This document shows, in pieces, positions 16,921 through 25,361 of a DNA stretch of 64,000 nucleotides. Each line of letters opens with the position of its first letter. The first letter of the stretch is position 1. Source of the DNA: Cupriavidus pinatubonensis (GTDB lineage Bacteria; Pseudomonadota; Gammaproteobacteria; Burkholderiales; Burkholderiaceae); assembly GCF_019602855.1 (NCBI RefSeq), contig NZ_CP080767.1, positions 434,001 to 498,000 of the forward strand, given 5' to 3'. The position numbers and the translations under genes are program-made. Under the pieces are notes generated by a model. The model had not been told where the DNA came from and searched no databases. It saw only the letters and a list, made by a program, of their open reading frames with translations.

Positions 16921-18791
16921 CATCCGCAAGCAACCCAAGCAGCCCATCGGAACTGGGCCAGCAGCCGTCCGAAGGCGTGCACAAGACGGTCGACGGCGGC
17001 GCGATTCATGCCACGCCATCGCTGTCTCTCGGCATGATTGGTAATTGCGCGTTCTCGGCGCTGGTCGACAGCCGCGGCCGCATCGTGTGGTCGTGCATGC
17101 CGCGCTTCGACGGCGATCCGGTCTTCAACGCGCTGCTCGACCCGAGCGAAAACGCTGGCCATTTCTCGATCGAGATTGAAGACTTCCAGTCTTCGAGCCA
17201 GTGGTACGAGCCCAATACCGCCGTGCTGCGCACGCGCGTGACGGACATCCATGGCAATTGCCTCGAGATCACCGACTTCGCGCCGCGCTTCTTCCGGCTC
17301 GGCCGCTATTTCCGTCCGATAACACTCGTGCGCCGCATCCGTCCGGTGCGCGGCGCGCCGCGCGTGCGCGTGGTGGTCGCGCCGCGCTTCGACTGGGGAC
17401 GCAAGGTGCCCGAAGTCACGCGCGGCAGCAGCCATGTGCGCTTCATCGGCGACAATATGACGCTGCGCATGACCACCGATGCGCCGCTTGCGTACGTGCT
17501 GTCGCATACACCGTTCCTGGTCACGCGCAGCCACAACTTCATCCTGGGGCCCGACGAGACGCTCAATCACGGCGTCGAAGAAACCGCGCGCGACTTCGAG
17601 CAGGAGACCACGTCCTACTGGCGGCTGTGGAGCCGCCGGCTGGCAGTGCCGCGCGAATGGCAGGACGCGGTGATTCGCGCGGCCATCACGCTCAAGATGT
17701 CGCTGTACGAGGAAACCGGTGCGATCGTCGCCGCCATGACCACGAGCATCCCCGAAGCGCCCGGCAGCGGACGCAACTGGGACTACCGCTTCTGCTGGCT
17801 GCGTGATGCGTTCTTTGTGGTGCGCGCGCTCAATAGCCTGTCCGAGGTCGGCACGATGGAAGACTATCTGCGCTGGCTGTCCAATGTGGTCATGCAATCG
17901 CAGGACGGACATATCCAGCCGCTGTACGGCATCGGGCTCGAGCGCGAACTGCCAGAAAGCATCTTCGACCATCTGCCCGGTTATCGCGGCATGGGTCCGG
18001 TGCGCGTCGGCAACCAGGCGCAGGAGCACTTCCAGCACGACGTCTACGGCAATATCGTGCTGGGCGCCGCACAGGCGTTCCATGACCACCGGCTGCTGCA
18101 TCGCGGCGGCCCGGCCGAATTCCGCCGGCTGGAAGAGGTGGGCGAGCAGGCCGTGAAAGTGTTCGGCACCCCCGACGCGGGCATGTGGGAGCTGCGTACG
18201 CGTGCCCGCGTGCATACGTCGTCGGCGCTGATGAGCTGGGCCGCTTGCGACCGCCTCGCGAAGGTTGCCGAGAAGCTCGCGCTGCAGTCGCGTGCCGAGT
18301 ACTGGCAGGACCATGCGCAGCGCATGAAGGAACGCATCCTGGCCGAATCCTGGAACGAGTCGCGCCAGGCGTTCGCCGAAAGCTTCGGCGGCCGCGAACT
18401 CGATGCGAGCGTACTGCTGATGGCCGAGGTGAACTTTATCGAACCGCGCGACCCGCGCTTCATCTCCACGATCAAAGCGCTCGAAGACACGCTTTGCGAC
18501 GGCCCCTACATGCGCCGCTACGAGGCCCCCGACGACTTCGGCAAGCCCGAGACCGCGTTCAACATCTGCACCTTCTGGCGCATCGACGCACTAGCACGCG
18601 TTGGCCGGCGCGATGAAGCGCGCGAGATCTTCGAGTCCATGCTCGCCGCGCGCAACCCGCTGGGCCTGTTGTCCGAAGACACCCACCCTGTTACGGGCGA
18701 GATGTGGGGCAATTTCCCGCAGACCTATTCGATGGTCGGGCTGATCAACGGCGCCACGCGCCTGTCGGCGCCTTGGGACAGCGTGATCTGA
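16917..18791 (+). CDS. Glycoside hydrolase family 15 protein (trehalase/glucoamylase-like)
   Basis: A 624-aa GH15 enzyme with an N-terminal beta-sandwich domain (residues about 30-250) and a C-terminal (alpha/alpha)6 barrel. The family signature GRNWDYRFCWLRDAFF sits near residues 283-300; the barrel also has NQAQEHFQHDVYGNI and a late PETAFNICTFWRIDAL segment that holds a conserved acidic/aromatic site. GH15 members are glucoamylases, glucodextranases or, as shown for actinobacterial enzymes, trehalases. Position between otsB (4-bp GTGA overlap) and otsA (40 bp downstream) favours trehalose or a related alpha-glucoside as substrate, which is inference. No signal peptide is seen, so it acts in the cytoplasm. 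Confidence 0.88.
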   Translation: MTSASNPSSPSELGQQPSEGVHKTVDGGAIHATPSLSLGMIGNCAFSALVDSRGRIVWSCMPRFDGDPVFNALLDPSENAGHFSIEIEDFQSSSQWYEPNTAVLRTRVTDIHGNCLEITDFAPRFFRLGRYFRPITLVRRIRPVRGAPRVRVVVAPRFDWGRKVPEVTRGSSHVRFIGDNMTLRMTTDAPLAYVLSHTPFLVTRSHNFILGPDETLNHGVEETARDFEQETTSYWRLWSRRLAVPREWQDAVIRAAITLKMSLYEETGAIVAAMTTSIPEAPGSGRNWDYRFCWLRDAFFVVRALNSLSEVGTMEDYLRWLSNVVMQSQDGHIQPLYGIGLERELPESIFDHLPGYRGMGPVRVGNQAQEHFQHDVYGNIVLGAAQAFHDHRLLHRGGPAEFRRLEEVGEQAVKVFGTPDAGMWELRTRARVHTSSALMSWAACDRLAKVAEKLALQSRAEYWQDHAQRMKERILAESWNESRQAFAESFGGRELDASVLLMAEVNFIEPRDPRFISTIKALEDTLCDGPYMRRYEAPDDFGKPETAFNICTFWRIDALARVGRRDEAREIFESMLAARNPLGLLSEDTHPVTGEMWGNFPQTYSMVGLINGATRLSAPWDSVI

Positions 18792-18831
18792 GCGGAACGG
18801 GACGGGGCATGACAAACACGATCAACCATCT

Positions 18832-20223
18832 ATGCCAAGACTAGTAGCGGTATCCAACCGGGTTGCCGATCCGCGCAACGTTGCCGCGGGCGGCCTCGCC
18901 GTGGCCTTGTCCGAAGCGCTGCGCCAGACTGGCGGGATGTGGTTTGGCTGGAGCGGCAAGGCGCTGGAAACGAACCATGGCGGCACGCCTGGCGAAGGGG
19001 AGCTGCACTTGCAGCAAGCGGGCAATGTCACGCTGGCCACTGTGGACATGTGCCGCGAAGACCATGACGCCTACTACCTCGGCTACAGCAACGGTGTCCT
19101 GTGGCCCGCATTCCACTACCGGCTGGATCTGGCGGACTTCGACTCGAACTATCTCAACGGCTACCGTCGCGTGAACCAGCTGTTCGCGCGCAAGCTGGCG
19201 CCGCTGCTCAAGCCCGATGACATCATCTGGATCCACGACTACCACCTGATCCCGCTGGCAGCAGAACTGCGCGCCATCGGCTGCGGACAGCGCATCGGCT
19301 TCTTCCTGCATATCCCGCTGCCGCCACCGCTGATCCTGGCCGCCATCCCGCAGCATGACTGGCTCATGCGCGCGCTGTTCGCGTACGACCTCATCGGCTT
19401 CCAGAGCCACACCGACCTGGAGCATTTCTCGCGCTACGTGCAGAACGAAGCGTTCGCCGAGCCAATGGGCGAACACCGCTATCGCGCGTTCCATCGCACC
19501 GTACGTGCCGAGGCGTTCCCGATCGGCATCGATGTGGAGGAGTTTCGGGAACTCGGTCGGGGCGCTGAAGCACAGGAGACCTTCGAGATGATGCGCGCGC
19601 AGTACGCGAGCCGCAGGCTGCTGCTCGGCATCGACCGACTCGATTACTCCAAGGGCCTGCCGCAACGGCTCAAGGCCTTCTACCGGCTGCTGGCCGAGTA
19701 TCCGGAGAACCGCATGAGCGCGACGCTGGTGCAGATCGCGGCGCCGTCGCGCGAATCGGTAGATGCCTATGCCGACCTGCGCAGCGAGATGGAACGGCTG
19801 AGCGGTGCCATCAACGGTGAATTCGGCGAGCTGGACTGGATGCCGGTGCGCTATATCCATCGCACCACGGCACGCAAGAGGCTGCCGGGCTTGTGCCGTG
19901 CGAGCCGCGTAGCGCTCGTGACACCGCTGCGCGATGGCATGAATCTCGTGGCGAAGGAATTCATCGCTGCGCAGGATCGTGAAGACCCTGGCGTGCTCGT
20001 GCTGTCGCGCTTTGCGGGCGCGGCCGAGCAGCTCAAGGAAGCGCTGCTGGTGAACCCCTACGACACGCACGCCACCGCGCAGGCGATCCAGCAGGCATTG
20101 CACATGCCGCTGGCCGAGCGGCAGGCGCGGCATGAGAAGCTGCTGGAGCGCATTCGTACGCAGGACGTGCACTGGTGGAGCCAGGAGTTTCTGCGCGCGC
20201 TGACGGAAACGGACGGCGGCTGA
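18832..20223 (+). CDS. otsA: Trehalose-6-phosphate synthase (GT20)
   Basis: A 463-aa glycosyltransferase family 20 enzyme, close to the 474 aa of E. coli OtsA. It transfers glucose from UDP-glucose to glucose 6-phosphate. Visible motifs are the N-terminal GGLAVAL loop, [24 protein letters not shown] and [13 protein letters not shown], which cover sugar-nucleotide and phosphate binding. It is the third gene of the otsB-GH15-otsA group. Having the phosphatase first and the synthase last, with a hydrolase between them, differs from the E. coli otsBA order. Confidence 0.95.
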   Translation: MPRLVAVSNRVADPRNVAAGGLAVALSEALRQTGGMWFGWSGKALETNHGGTPGEGELHLQQAGNVTLATVDMCREDHDAYYLGYSNGVLWPAFHYRLDLADFDSNYLNGYRRVNQLFARKLAPLLKPDDIIWIHDYHLIPLAAELRAIGCGQRIGFFLHIPLPPPLILAAIPQHDWLMRALFAYDLIGFQSHTDLEHFSRYVQNEAFAEPMGEHRYRAFHRTVRAEAFPIGIDVEEFRELGRGAEAQETFEMMRAQYASRRLLLGIDRLDYSKGLPQRLKAFYRLLAEYPENRMSATLVQIAAPSRESVDAYADLRSEMERLSGAINGEFGELDWMPVRYIHRTTARKRLPGLCRASRVALVTPLRDGMNLVAKEFIAAQDREDPGVLVLSRFAGAAEQLKEALLVNPYDTHATAQAIQQALHMPLAERQARHEKLLERIRTQDVHWWSQEFLRALTETDGG

Positions 20224-20264
20224 AGGCGCTGGGTTTTGCCTGCCGCTGCTAAAGGAGTGTTGCC

Positions 20265-20615
20265 ATGAGCGAGAAACTGGAATCGCAGACTTGCACGCCT
20301 TGCCGTGGGGGTATTCCTCCGCTGGAGCGGGCAGAGGCCGAGGCGCTATTGGTCGAGACGCCGGGATGGACGCTTGCCGATGACGCCGGCCGGCTTGAAC
20401 GCAGCTTCACGTTTCGCAACTTTGCGCAGGCGCTGGAGTTCGTCAGTGGTGTCGGGCGGCTGGCTGAGGAGCAGGGGCATCATCCGGAAATCAGCTTTGG
20501 ATGGGGGCATGCCACCGTGTCCTGGCGGACCAAGAAGATCAAGGGGTTGCATCGGAATGATTTTGTGATGGCGGCCAAGACTTCGGAGTTGGCGGCCGGG
20601 ATGACCCAGGGATAG
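20265..20615 (+). CDS. phhB: 4a-hydroxytetrahydrobiopterin dehydratase (PCD/DCoH)
   Basis: A 116-aa protein with the PCD active-site pattern EEQGHHPEISFGWGHATVSW and the C-terminal HRNDFVMAAK. It dehydrates 4a-hydroxytetrahydropterin, recycling the cofactor of aromatic amino-acid hydroxylases. The N-terminus adds CTPCRGG, a paired-cysteine segment common in betaproteobacterial members. No phenylalanine hydroxylase gene is adjacent; it follows otsA by 41 bp and has its own ribosome site (aaagga) before the ATG. It ends at a strong hairpin facing the cox-like cluster. Confidence 0.9.
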   Translation: MSEKLESQTCTPCRGGIPPLERAEAEALLVETPGWTLADDAGRLERSFTFRNFAQALEFVSGVGRLAEEQGHHPEISFGWGHATVSWRTKKIKGLHRNDFVMAAKTSELAAGMTQG

Positions 20616-20661
20616 CGTTCTCGCCAGAAATCCCGATGACGCAACGCCACGGATGATGTGG

Positions 20662-20692
20662 CTCCCCTCGCTCACGCAGTGAGAGAGGGGAG
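20662..20692. terminator. Strong hairpin between convergent phhB and the Mo-cofactor gene
   Basis: CTCCCCTC-G-CTCAC pairs with GTGAG-A-GAGGGGAG around the loop GCA: 14 stem positions with one G/A mismatch. It lies between convergent genes and could end transcription from both sides. It resembles the CTCC/GGAG hairpins at 54089-54120 and 59815-59843, suggesting a dispersed palindromic repeat. Confidence 0.6.
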
Positions 20693-20704
20693 AAGCCGGA
20701 GCCG

Positions 20705-21310
20705 CTATTTCAAATCTCCCGGCAAATCCACATCCCTGAACGCTCCCTCATCCTCGGTCAAGATCCGCGTCACCGGCTGCGCCTTCAAAAGCGCCCGCGC
20801 CCCCTCATCCCCATCGAGCTTCAGCAACTCCTCCCGCCAGGCCGCGCCAAAACCAACCGGATGCCCGCGCCGCCCATCCCGCCACGGCGCAGCGATCGTC
20901 TCGGGCGAGGTGATCGTCAACGCCACAGCGCGCACCAGCTCCAATGGCAGCCACGGCATGTCAGCCAGCGCGACTACCCACCCATGCGCATCAGGGGTTG
21001 CCGCCACCGCAGCGCGCAGCGCTGCACCCATGCCAGCCTCTGCCTCGGCAGCCTCGATCACGCGACAGCCACCACGCCTCAGCTCTTCCGCCAACGCAGG
21101 ATTGCCGGGCCGGATCACGGCAATCGATTCGGGCAGCGCAGCCGCCAGCGTGCGCGCGCTGCGCCATGCGATGGTGCGGCCGTCAGGCAGCTTTTCCAGC
21201 AGCTTGTTGCGCTGGCCATTGGCGTCGAAGCGCCGGCCGAATCCGGCTGCCAGAAGAATCCCGGTTGGCAGGTCGGTCTTGATCAGCGGAGTATTGCGGG
21301 CAGCATTCAT
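20705..21310 (-). CDS. MobA/MocA-like molybdenum-cofactor nucleotidyltransferase
   Basis: A 201-aa NTP-transferase (GT-A type) with the nucleotide loop GILLAAGFGRRFDANGQRNK and VALADMPWLP with its metal-binding Asp. It belongs to the MobA-like group found with xanthine- and CO-dehydrogenase-type enzymes. These molybdenum hydroxylases carry molybdopterin cytosine dinucleotide, so a MocA-type cytidylyltransferase role is the best guess; MobA-type guanylylation is less likely in this context. It is the last gene of the cox-like operon, 14 bp after xdhC. ATG 21310 is chosen; an in-frame GTG four codons upstream is possible. Confidence 0.8.
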   Translation of the reverse strand: MNAARNTPLIKTDLPTGILLAAGFGRRFDANGQRNKLLEKLPDGRTIAWRSARTLAAALPESIAVIRPGNPALAEELRRGGCRVIEAAEAEAGMGAALRAAVAATPDAHGWVVALADMPWLPLELVRAVALTITSPETIAAPWRDGRRGHPVGFGAAWREELLKLDGDEGARALLKAQPVTRILTEDEGAFRDVDLPGDLK

Positions 21311-21324
21311 GGCGAAACTCACAC

Positions 21325-22347
21325 TCAGGTGTCGCAGCTGCTGCCGGTTCCCGCGGCCAGTTCACGTGCCGCCTTGGCGCCTTCCACCTGCAGGATGTCG
21401 GGCAGCGAGACGTGGTTCTTGGCGGCCACGACTTCGGCAAGGATGGAAATGGCGATCTCGGGCGGCGTGCGGCTGCCGATGAAGATACCGACCGGACCGT
21501 GCAGCCGGGCAAGCTGTACGTCGTTGAGGTCGAATTCCTTGAGACGTTCGCGCCGGGCCTGGTTGTTGCGGCGCGAACCCAGCGCGCCGACGTAGAACGC
21601 GCGGGTGCGCAGCGCTTCCATCAGGGCCAGGTCGTCGAGCTTGGGGTCGTGCGTGAGCGCGATCACCGCGCAGCGCTCGTCGAGCTTCATGTCCGTCACG
21701 GTGTCGTCGGGCATGGTGCGGACCATCGTCACGCCGGGGATGTCCCACGTTTCCGTGTATTCCTCGCGCGGGTCGCATACGGTGACCTGGAAGCCCAGGC
21801 CCACGGCGATCTGGCACAGGTATTTCGACAACTGCCCGGCGCCGATCACCAGCATGCGATAGCGCGGGCCATGAATGGTCAGCAGCGAATTGCCGTCGAA
21901 AACGAGGCCGTCGGTGGCCTCGGCCGGGCCGAGCGTGGCCGTGCCGGTGGCCATGTCGAGCGTGCGTGTCACCAGCCTGCCGTTCTCGACGGCGTCGAGC
22001 AATTCCGCGATGCCGCTCGCCGGCTTGAGCGGCTCGGTCACCAGTTCGATGGTGCCACCGCACGGCAGGCCGAAGCGGTGGGCTTCTTCGGCGCTGATGC
22101 CGTACTTGACCGATTCGGGATGATCCGCGGTGATGCCAAGCCGGCGCACGCGGTCGATGAGATCGTCTTCGATGCAGCCGCCGGAGACCGAGCCGACGAC
22201 AAGCCCGTCGTCGCGCACGGCCAGCATCGCGCCTTCGGGGCGGGGCGACGAGCCCCAGGTTCTGACTACGGTGACCAGCAGTACGCGGTGGCCTTCCTGC
22301 TGCCACCGTACGCTGCTTCTCAGGACTTCGAGATCCACGCTGTCCAT
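21325..22347 (-). CDS. XdhC/CoxI-family molybdenum-enzyme maturation factor
   Basis: A 340-aa protein. The N-terminal XdhC_CoxI domain has TWGSSPRPEGAMLAV and SVSGGCIEDD; a C-terminal Rossmann domain begins MLVIGAGQLSKYL and ends with GIFIGSRTPPEIAISILAE. XdhC proteins bind the molybdenum cofactor, help sulfurate it and insert it into xanthine-dehydrogenase-family enzymes. Here it would serve the CoxL-like subunit. The start overlaps coxG by 28 bp, an unusually long overlap, which implies tight coupling. Family match is clear; the exact partner is inferred from the operon. Confidence 0.9.
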   Translation of the reverse strand: MDSVDLEVLRSSVRWQQEGHRVLLVTVVRTWGSSPRPEGAMLAVRDDGLVVGSVSGGCIEDDLIDRVRRLGITADHPESVKYGISAEEAHRFGLPCGGTIELVTEPLKPASGIAELLDAVENGRLVTRTLDMATGTATLGPAEATDGLVFDGNSLLTIHGPRYRMLVIGAGQLSKYLCQIAVGLGFQVTVCDPREEYTETWDIPGVTMVRTMPDDTVTDMKLDERCAVIALTHDPKLDDLALMEALRTRAFYVGALGSRRNNQARRERLKEFDLNDVQLARLHGPVGIFIGSRTPPEIAISILAEVVAAKNHVSLPDILQVEGAKAARELAAGTGSSCDT

Positions 22348-22868
22348 GATCGCTTCCGCTTGGGTTCCTCTGTTTGTTGCGTGTCGCCGCCTTCAGGGGC
22401 GGCGTCTTGTTGTTGTGCGGCGTCATCGGGCGCAGACAGCGCCTCGGTGAAACGCGTGAAGAAGGCGTCCGCCATCTTGCGCGCCGCGGCGTCTACCAGC
22501 CGCGAGCCGATCTGGGCGATCTTGCCGCCCACCTGCGCATTGACCACGTACGTGAGAACCGTTTCATCGCCGTCGGGTTCCAGCGTGACGCGTGCGGACC
22601 CCTTGCCGAAGCCCGCAGCACCGCCCTGTCCGTCGAACTGGATCGTGTAGCTGTGGGGCGCCTGGATGTCCTGCAGTGCCATGCGTCCCTTGAACCGGGC
22701 CTTGACCGGACCCACCGCCGCCGTCAATGCGAGCTGGTAGGCATTTTCGCCGTCAGGCTCGATGCTCTCACATCCGGGAATGCACTGCTTGAGCAGCGCC
22801 GTGTCGTTGAGAGCCTCCCATGCCACTTGCTGGGGCACCGGCAGGCGCTGGCTCTGGTTCATTTCCAT
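22320..22868 (-). CDS. coxG: CoxG-family protein (SRPBCC/START-like)
   Basis: A 182-aa protein whose first 145 residues match the CoxG family of START-like lipid-binding folds (QQVAWEALNDTALLKQCIPG at the start, then the VGPVKARFKGRMAL strand region). CoxG is needed for activity and membrane coupling of CO dehydrogenases, possibly by binding quinone. The C-terminal 40 residues are a low-complexity acidic/Gln linker ending in a basic, aromatic segment (KRKRSWTAW), which could contact the membrane. It lies between coxE and xdhC on the minus strand. Confidence 0.85.
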   Translation of the reverse strand: MEMNQSQRLPVPQQVAWEALNDTALLKQCIPGCESIEPDGENAYQLALTAAVGPVKARFKGRMALQDIQAPHSYTIQFDGQGGAAGFGKGSARVTLEPDGDETVLTYVVNAQVGGKIAQIGSRLVDAAARKMADAFFTRFTEALSAPDDAAQQQDAAPEGGDTQQTEEPKRKRSWTAWISKS

Positions 22869-22889
22869 GGGGCGGATTCCTTGTTTATT

Positions 22890-24119
22890 TCATAGGTGAA
22901 ACGAAGCCGCTGGCGCGGGGCCCATATGCGGCTCGGACAGCAAGCTCTGCAGTGCAAGCAGGCTGTCGAGATTGTGGGCCGGCCGCAGCGCGTCGACATG
23001 AGGCAGGATAGCCTGTACCCCGCGCGCCTGTGGTGTGAAGCCCGGATAGCGCAGCAGAGGATTGAGCCAGATGATGCGGTGCGCAAAGCGTCGCAGCCGC
23101 GCCATCTCGTTGCCGAGCAGTTCGATGTGTTCGTGATCGAGCCCGTCGGTGACGAGGAGCACCGTGGCCCGGCCGGACAGCGTGCGGCGCGCCCACTGGC
23201 GGTTGAAACTGGCCAGTGCTTCACCGATGCGCGTGCCGCCGGCCCAGTCGCGTACCTGCCCGGTGATCACCGCCACGGCCTCGTCGGGATCGCGTTCGCG
23301 CAAGGCGCGCGTAATGTTGGTGAGCCGCGTGCCGAACAGAAACACCGACAGCCGTTCGCGCGACAGCGTCAGCGCATGGCAGAAGTACAGCACCGCGCGC
23401 GAGTACTGGCTCATCGAGCCGGAGATGTCGAGTAGCAGCACGACCGGAGGCTTGCGTTCGGCGTGGCGGCGGTATTTCCAGCGCAGCCATTCGCCATGCT
23501 GACGTACCGCCAGGCGCGCGCTGGCGCGCAGGTCGGCATGGGTGCCACGGCTGGCCGGACGCAGGCGGCGCGTGCGTTCCATTGCCAGGTGCGCGCGGCG
23601 TTTGCGGATCAGGTGCTGCAATGCGCGCCATTCCTGCGCGGTCAGCGTTTCGAAATCGCGCTGCGCCAGGCGCTCCTGATCGGAGAAAGTCAGCGGTACC
23701 GCCATGCGTTCCGCTTCGGTTTGTTGCGGGCGCGAGGGCAGTTCCGGCTGGCGTGCCGCGAGTGCATCGGCGAGCCGGTTGCTGCGGCGCGGCGGCGGCG
23801 CGCCCGCATCGACGCGCGGCAGCAGCATCGCGCGCAGCTTGCCTTCCCAGTCGGGGTCGCGCCAGAACAGGTCGAAGGCGGCATCGAACAGCGGGCGCTG
23901 GTCGGGACCTGTGAGCACCAGTGCGGCGAGCGCTGCGCGCACGTCGTCGCGCTGGCCGATGTCGACATATTGCAGCGCTTCCAATGCGTCAATCGAATGC
24001 GCGGGGGACAGCGCGAAACCACCGTCATGCAGCAGGCGCATGAAATGCGTGACGTTGCGGGCCAGCACTGGCAGGGCGGGGCCAGGCCTGCTGGCGCGGG
24101 CGGGGTGCAGCGTGGCCAT
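22890..24119 (-). CDS. coxE: CoxE-type von Willebrand A domain protein
   Basis: A 409-aa cytoplasmic protein with a C-terminal vWA domain whose metal site is intact: Asp231-x-Ser-x-Ser in LLLDISGSMSQYS, with LVTDGLDHEH as a later metal-site loop. The basic N-terminal half is typical of CoxE. In Oligotropha carboxidovorans, CoxE acts with the AAA+ ATPase CoxD to assemble the Cu/Mo active site of CO dehydrogenase. The partner ATPase gene ends 3 bp upstream. The same pair in form II clusters probably performs a related metal-centre maturation, which is inference. Confidence 0.9.
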   Translation of the reverse strand: MATLHPARASRPGPALPVLARNVTHFMRLLHDGGFALSPAHSIDALEALQYVDIGQRDDVRAALAALVLTGPDQRPLFDAAFDLFWRDPDWEGKLRAMLLPRVDAGAPPPRRSNRLADALAARQPELPSRPQQTEAERMAVPLTFSDQERLAQRDFETLTAQEWRALQHLIRKRRAHLAMERTRRLRPASRGTHADLRASARLAVRQHGEWLRWKYRRHAERKPPVVLLLDISGSMSQYSRAVLYFCHALTLSRERLSVFLFGTRLTNITRALRERDPDEAVAVITGQVRDWAGGTRIGEALASFNRQWARRTLSGRATVLLVTDGLDHEHIELLGNEMARLRRFAHRIIWLNPLLRYPGFTPQARGVQAILPHVDALRPAHNLDSLLALQSLLSEPHMGPAPAASFHL

Positions 24120-24122
24120 CGG

Positions 24123-25040
24123 TCAGGTCGCGGCTGATGTGCCCGCGAGCAGTTCGGCGACAGTGGGGCCGTCGGCGCGGGCCAGGTCATCCTGGTACTT
24201 GAGTAGCACGCCGAGCGTGTCACGCACGGACTGCGGGTCGAGTTCGGTGACGCCGAGCGCGGACAACGCGCGGCACCAGTCGATGGCCTCGGCGATGCCG
24301 GGGGCCTTGAACAGGTCGATGCCGCGCAGGCGGTGGATGAAATCGACGGCCTGCGCTTGCAGTTTCGCGGCGGCTTCAGGCGCTTTTGCGGCGACGATCT
24401 GGAGTTCGCGGTCGCGTTGCGGGTAGCCCATCCACTGGTACAGGCAGCGGCGCTTCAGGGCGTCATGCACTTCGCGCGTGCGATTCGATGTGACGATGAT
24501 CAGCGGCGGACGCTCGGCGCGGATCACGCCGATTTCGGGAATCGATACCTGGTACTCGGAAAGTATCTCCAGCAGGAACGCTTCGAACGGTTCGTCGGCG
24601 CGGTCAATCTCGTCGATCAGCAGGACGCGTGGCGAGTTCGGTGCGGCCGGGTCGGGGAGCAGGGCTTCGAGCAGCGGACGCTTGAGCAGGTAGTCGTCGT
24701 GGTAGAGCGATTGCGCTTCGGGGCGCTCGCCGCGGGCTTCGGCTACGCGCAGGGCCATGATCTGGCGGGGGTAGTCCCATTCATATAGGGCGCTCGCTGC
24801 GTCCAGGCCTTCGTAGCATTGGAGGCGCAGCAGCCTCGTTCCCATGACTTCGGCCATGGCTTGGGCCAGGGCTGTTTTGCCTACGCCGGGTTCGCCTTCG
24901 AGGAATAGGGGGCGCTGCATGCGCAGGGCCAGGTATAGGACGGTGGCGGTTTCGCGGTCGGCGAAGTATTGGTGGGAGGCTAGTTGTGCGACGGTTTCGT
25001 CGATGGAGGTGGGTTGCATTGGGGCTTTTTGTTGCTGCAT
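24123..25040 (-). CDS. coxD: MoxR-type AAA+ ATPase (CoxD-like)
   Basis: A 305-aa MoxR-family ATPase. Walker A is GEPGVGKT (residues 49-56), Walker B is VLLIDEIDRADEPFE, and sensor 1 is VTSNRTREVHD. MoxR proteins pair with vWA proteins as chaperones that mature metalloenzymes; here the partner is CoxE, encoded 3 bp downstream. A second start, ATG at 25019, is possible. The first 80 codons use CTA, CAA and GTA more than the neighbours, and the gene is separated from coxM by a 321-bp gap with a large folded element, so it may have its own transcript. Confidence 0.9.
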   Translation of the reverse strand: MQQQKAPMQPTSIDETVAQLASHQYFADRETATVLYLALRMQRPLFLEGEPGVGKTALAQAMAEVMGTRLLRLQCYEGLDAASALYEWDYPRQIMALRVAEARGERPEAQSLYHDDYLLKRPLLEALLPDPAAPNSPRVLLIDEIDRADEPFEAFLLEILSEYQVSIPEIGVIRAERPPLIIVTSNRTREVHDALKRRCLYQWMGYPQRDRELQIVAAKAPEAAAKLQAQAVDFIHRLRGIDLFKAPGIAEAIDWCRALSALGVTELDPQSVRDTLGVLLKYQDDLARADGPTVAELLAGTSAAT

Positions 25041-25062
25041 GCGTTGTTGCTTGGCTTGGCGC

Positions 25063-25280
25063 CGTGGCTATAGCCTCCTTCGGAGGCTACTTCTTCTTTG
25101 TCTCGCCAAAGAAGAAGCAAGAAAGGCGACCCCGTGATCGGCGACACCCCCTCGCACTCGGCCAGCTCCGCGGCGCTCGCGCAAAACTCGCAGCCTGAAC
25201 GGCTGCTCAGACACTGCGCCAGCTGTCCGGGGCGCAGCCCCGGACGACCGCGGAGCTGGCCGAGCGCGAGGCGCCGATCA
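25063..25280. repeat. Highly structured intergenic element with nested inverted repeats
   Basis: The element nearly fills the 321-bp gap between coxM and coxD. It contains: stem 25071-25078/25082-25089 (TAGCCTCC/GGAGGCTA); stem 25090-25099/25108-25117 (CTTCTTCTTT/AAAGAAGAAG); outer arms 25135-25173 and 25248-25280, where the right arm pairs with the left arm apart from a short insertion and one mismatch (both carry GGCCAGCTCCGCGG or its complement and a TGATCGGCG end); and inside these, stem 25190-25195/25201-25206 and a 9-bp stem GTCCGGGGC/GCCCCGGAC at 25225-25245. The CTTCTTT-gtctcgcc-AAAGAAG motif resembles dispersed intergenic repeats I recall from Burkholderiaceae and Xanthomonadaceae. 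No convincing ORF is present. It may be a mobile palindromic repeat, a processing site or a structured RNA. Confidence 0.7.
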
Positions 25281-25361
25281 AAGGGGAGGGAAAGGCCACA
25301 CCATCGTTGTGCTGACGGTGCGGGTTTCGACTTCCTGCTCCTTGAGCGGCACCTTCCTGCT

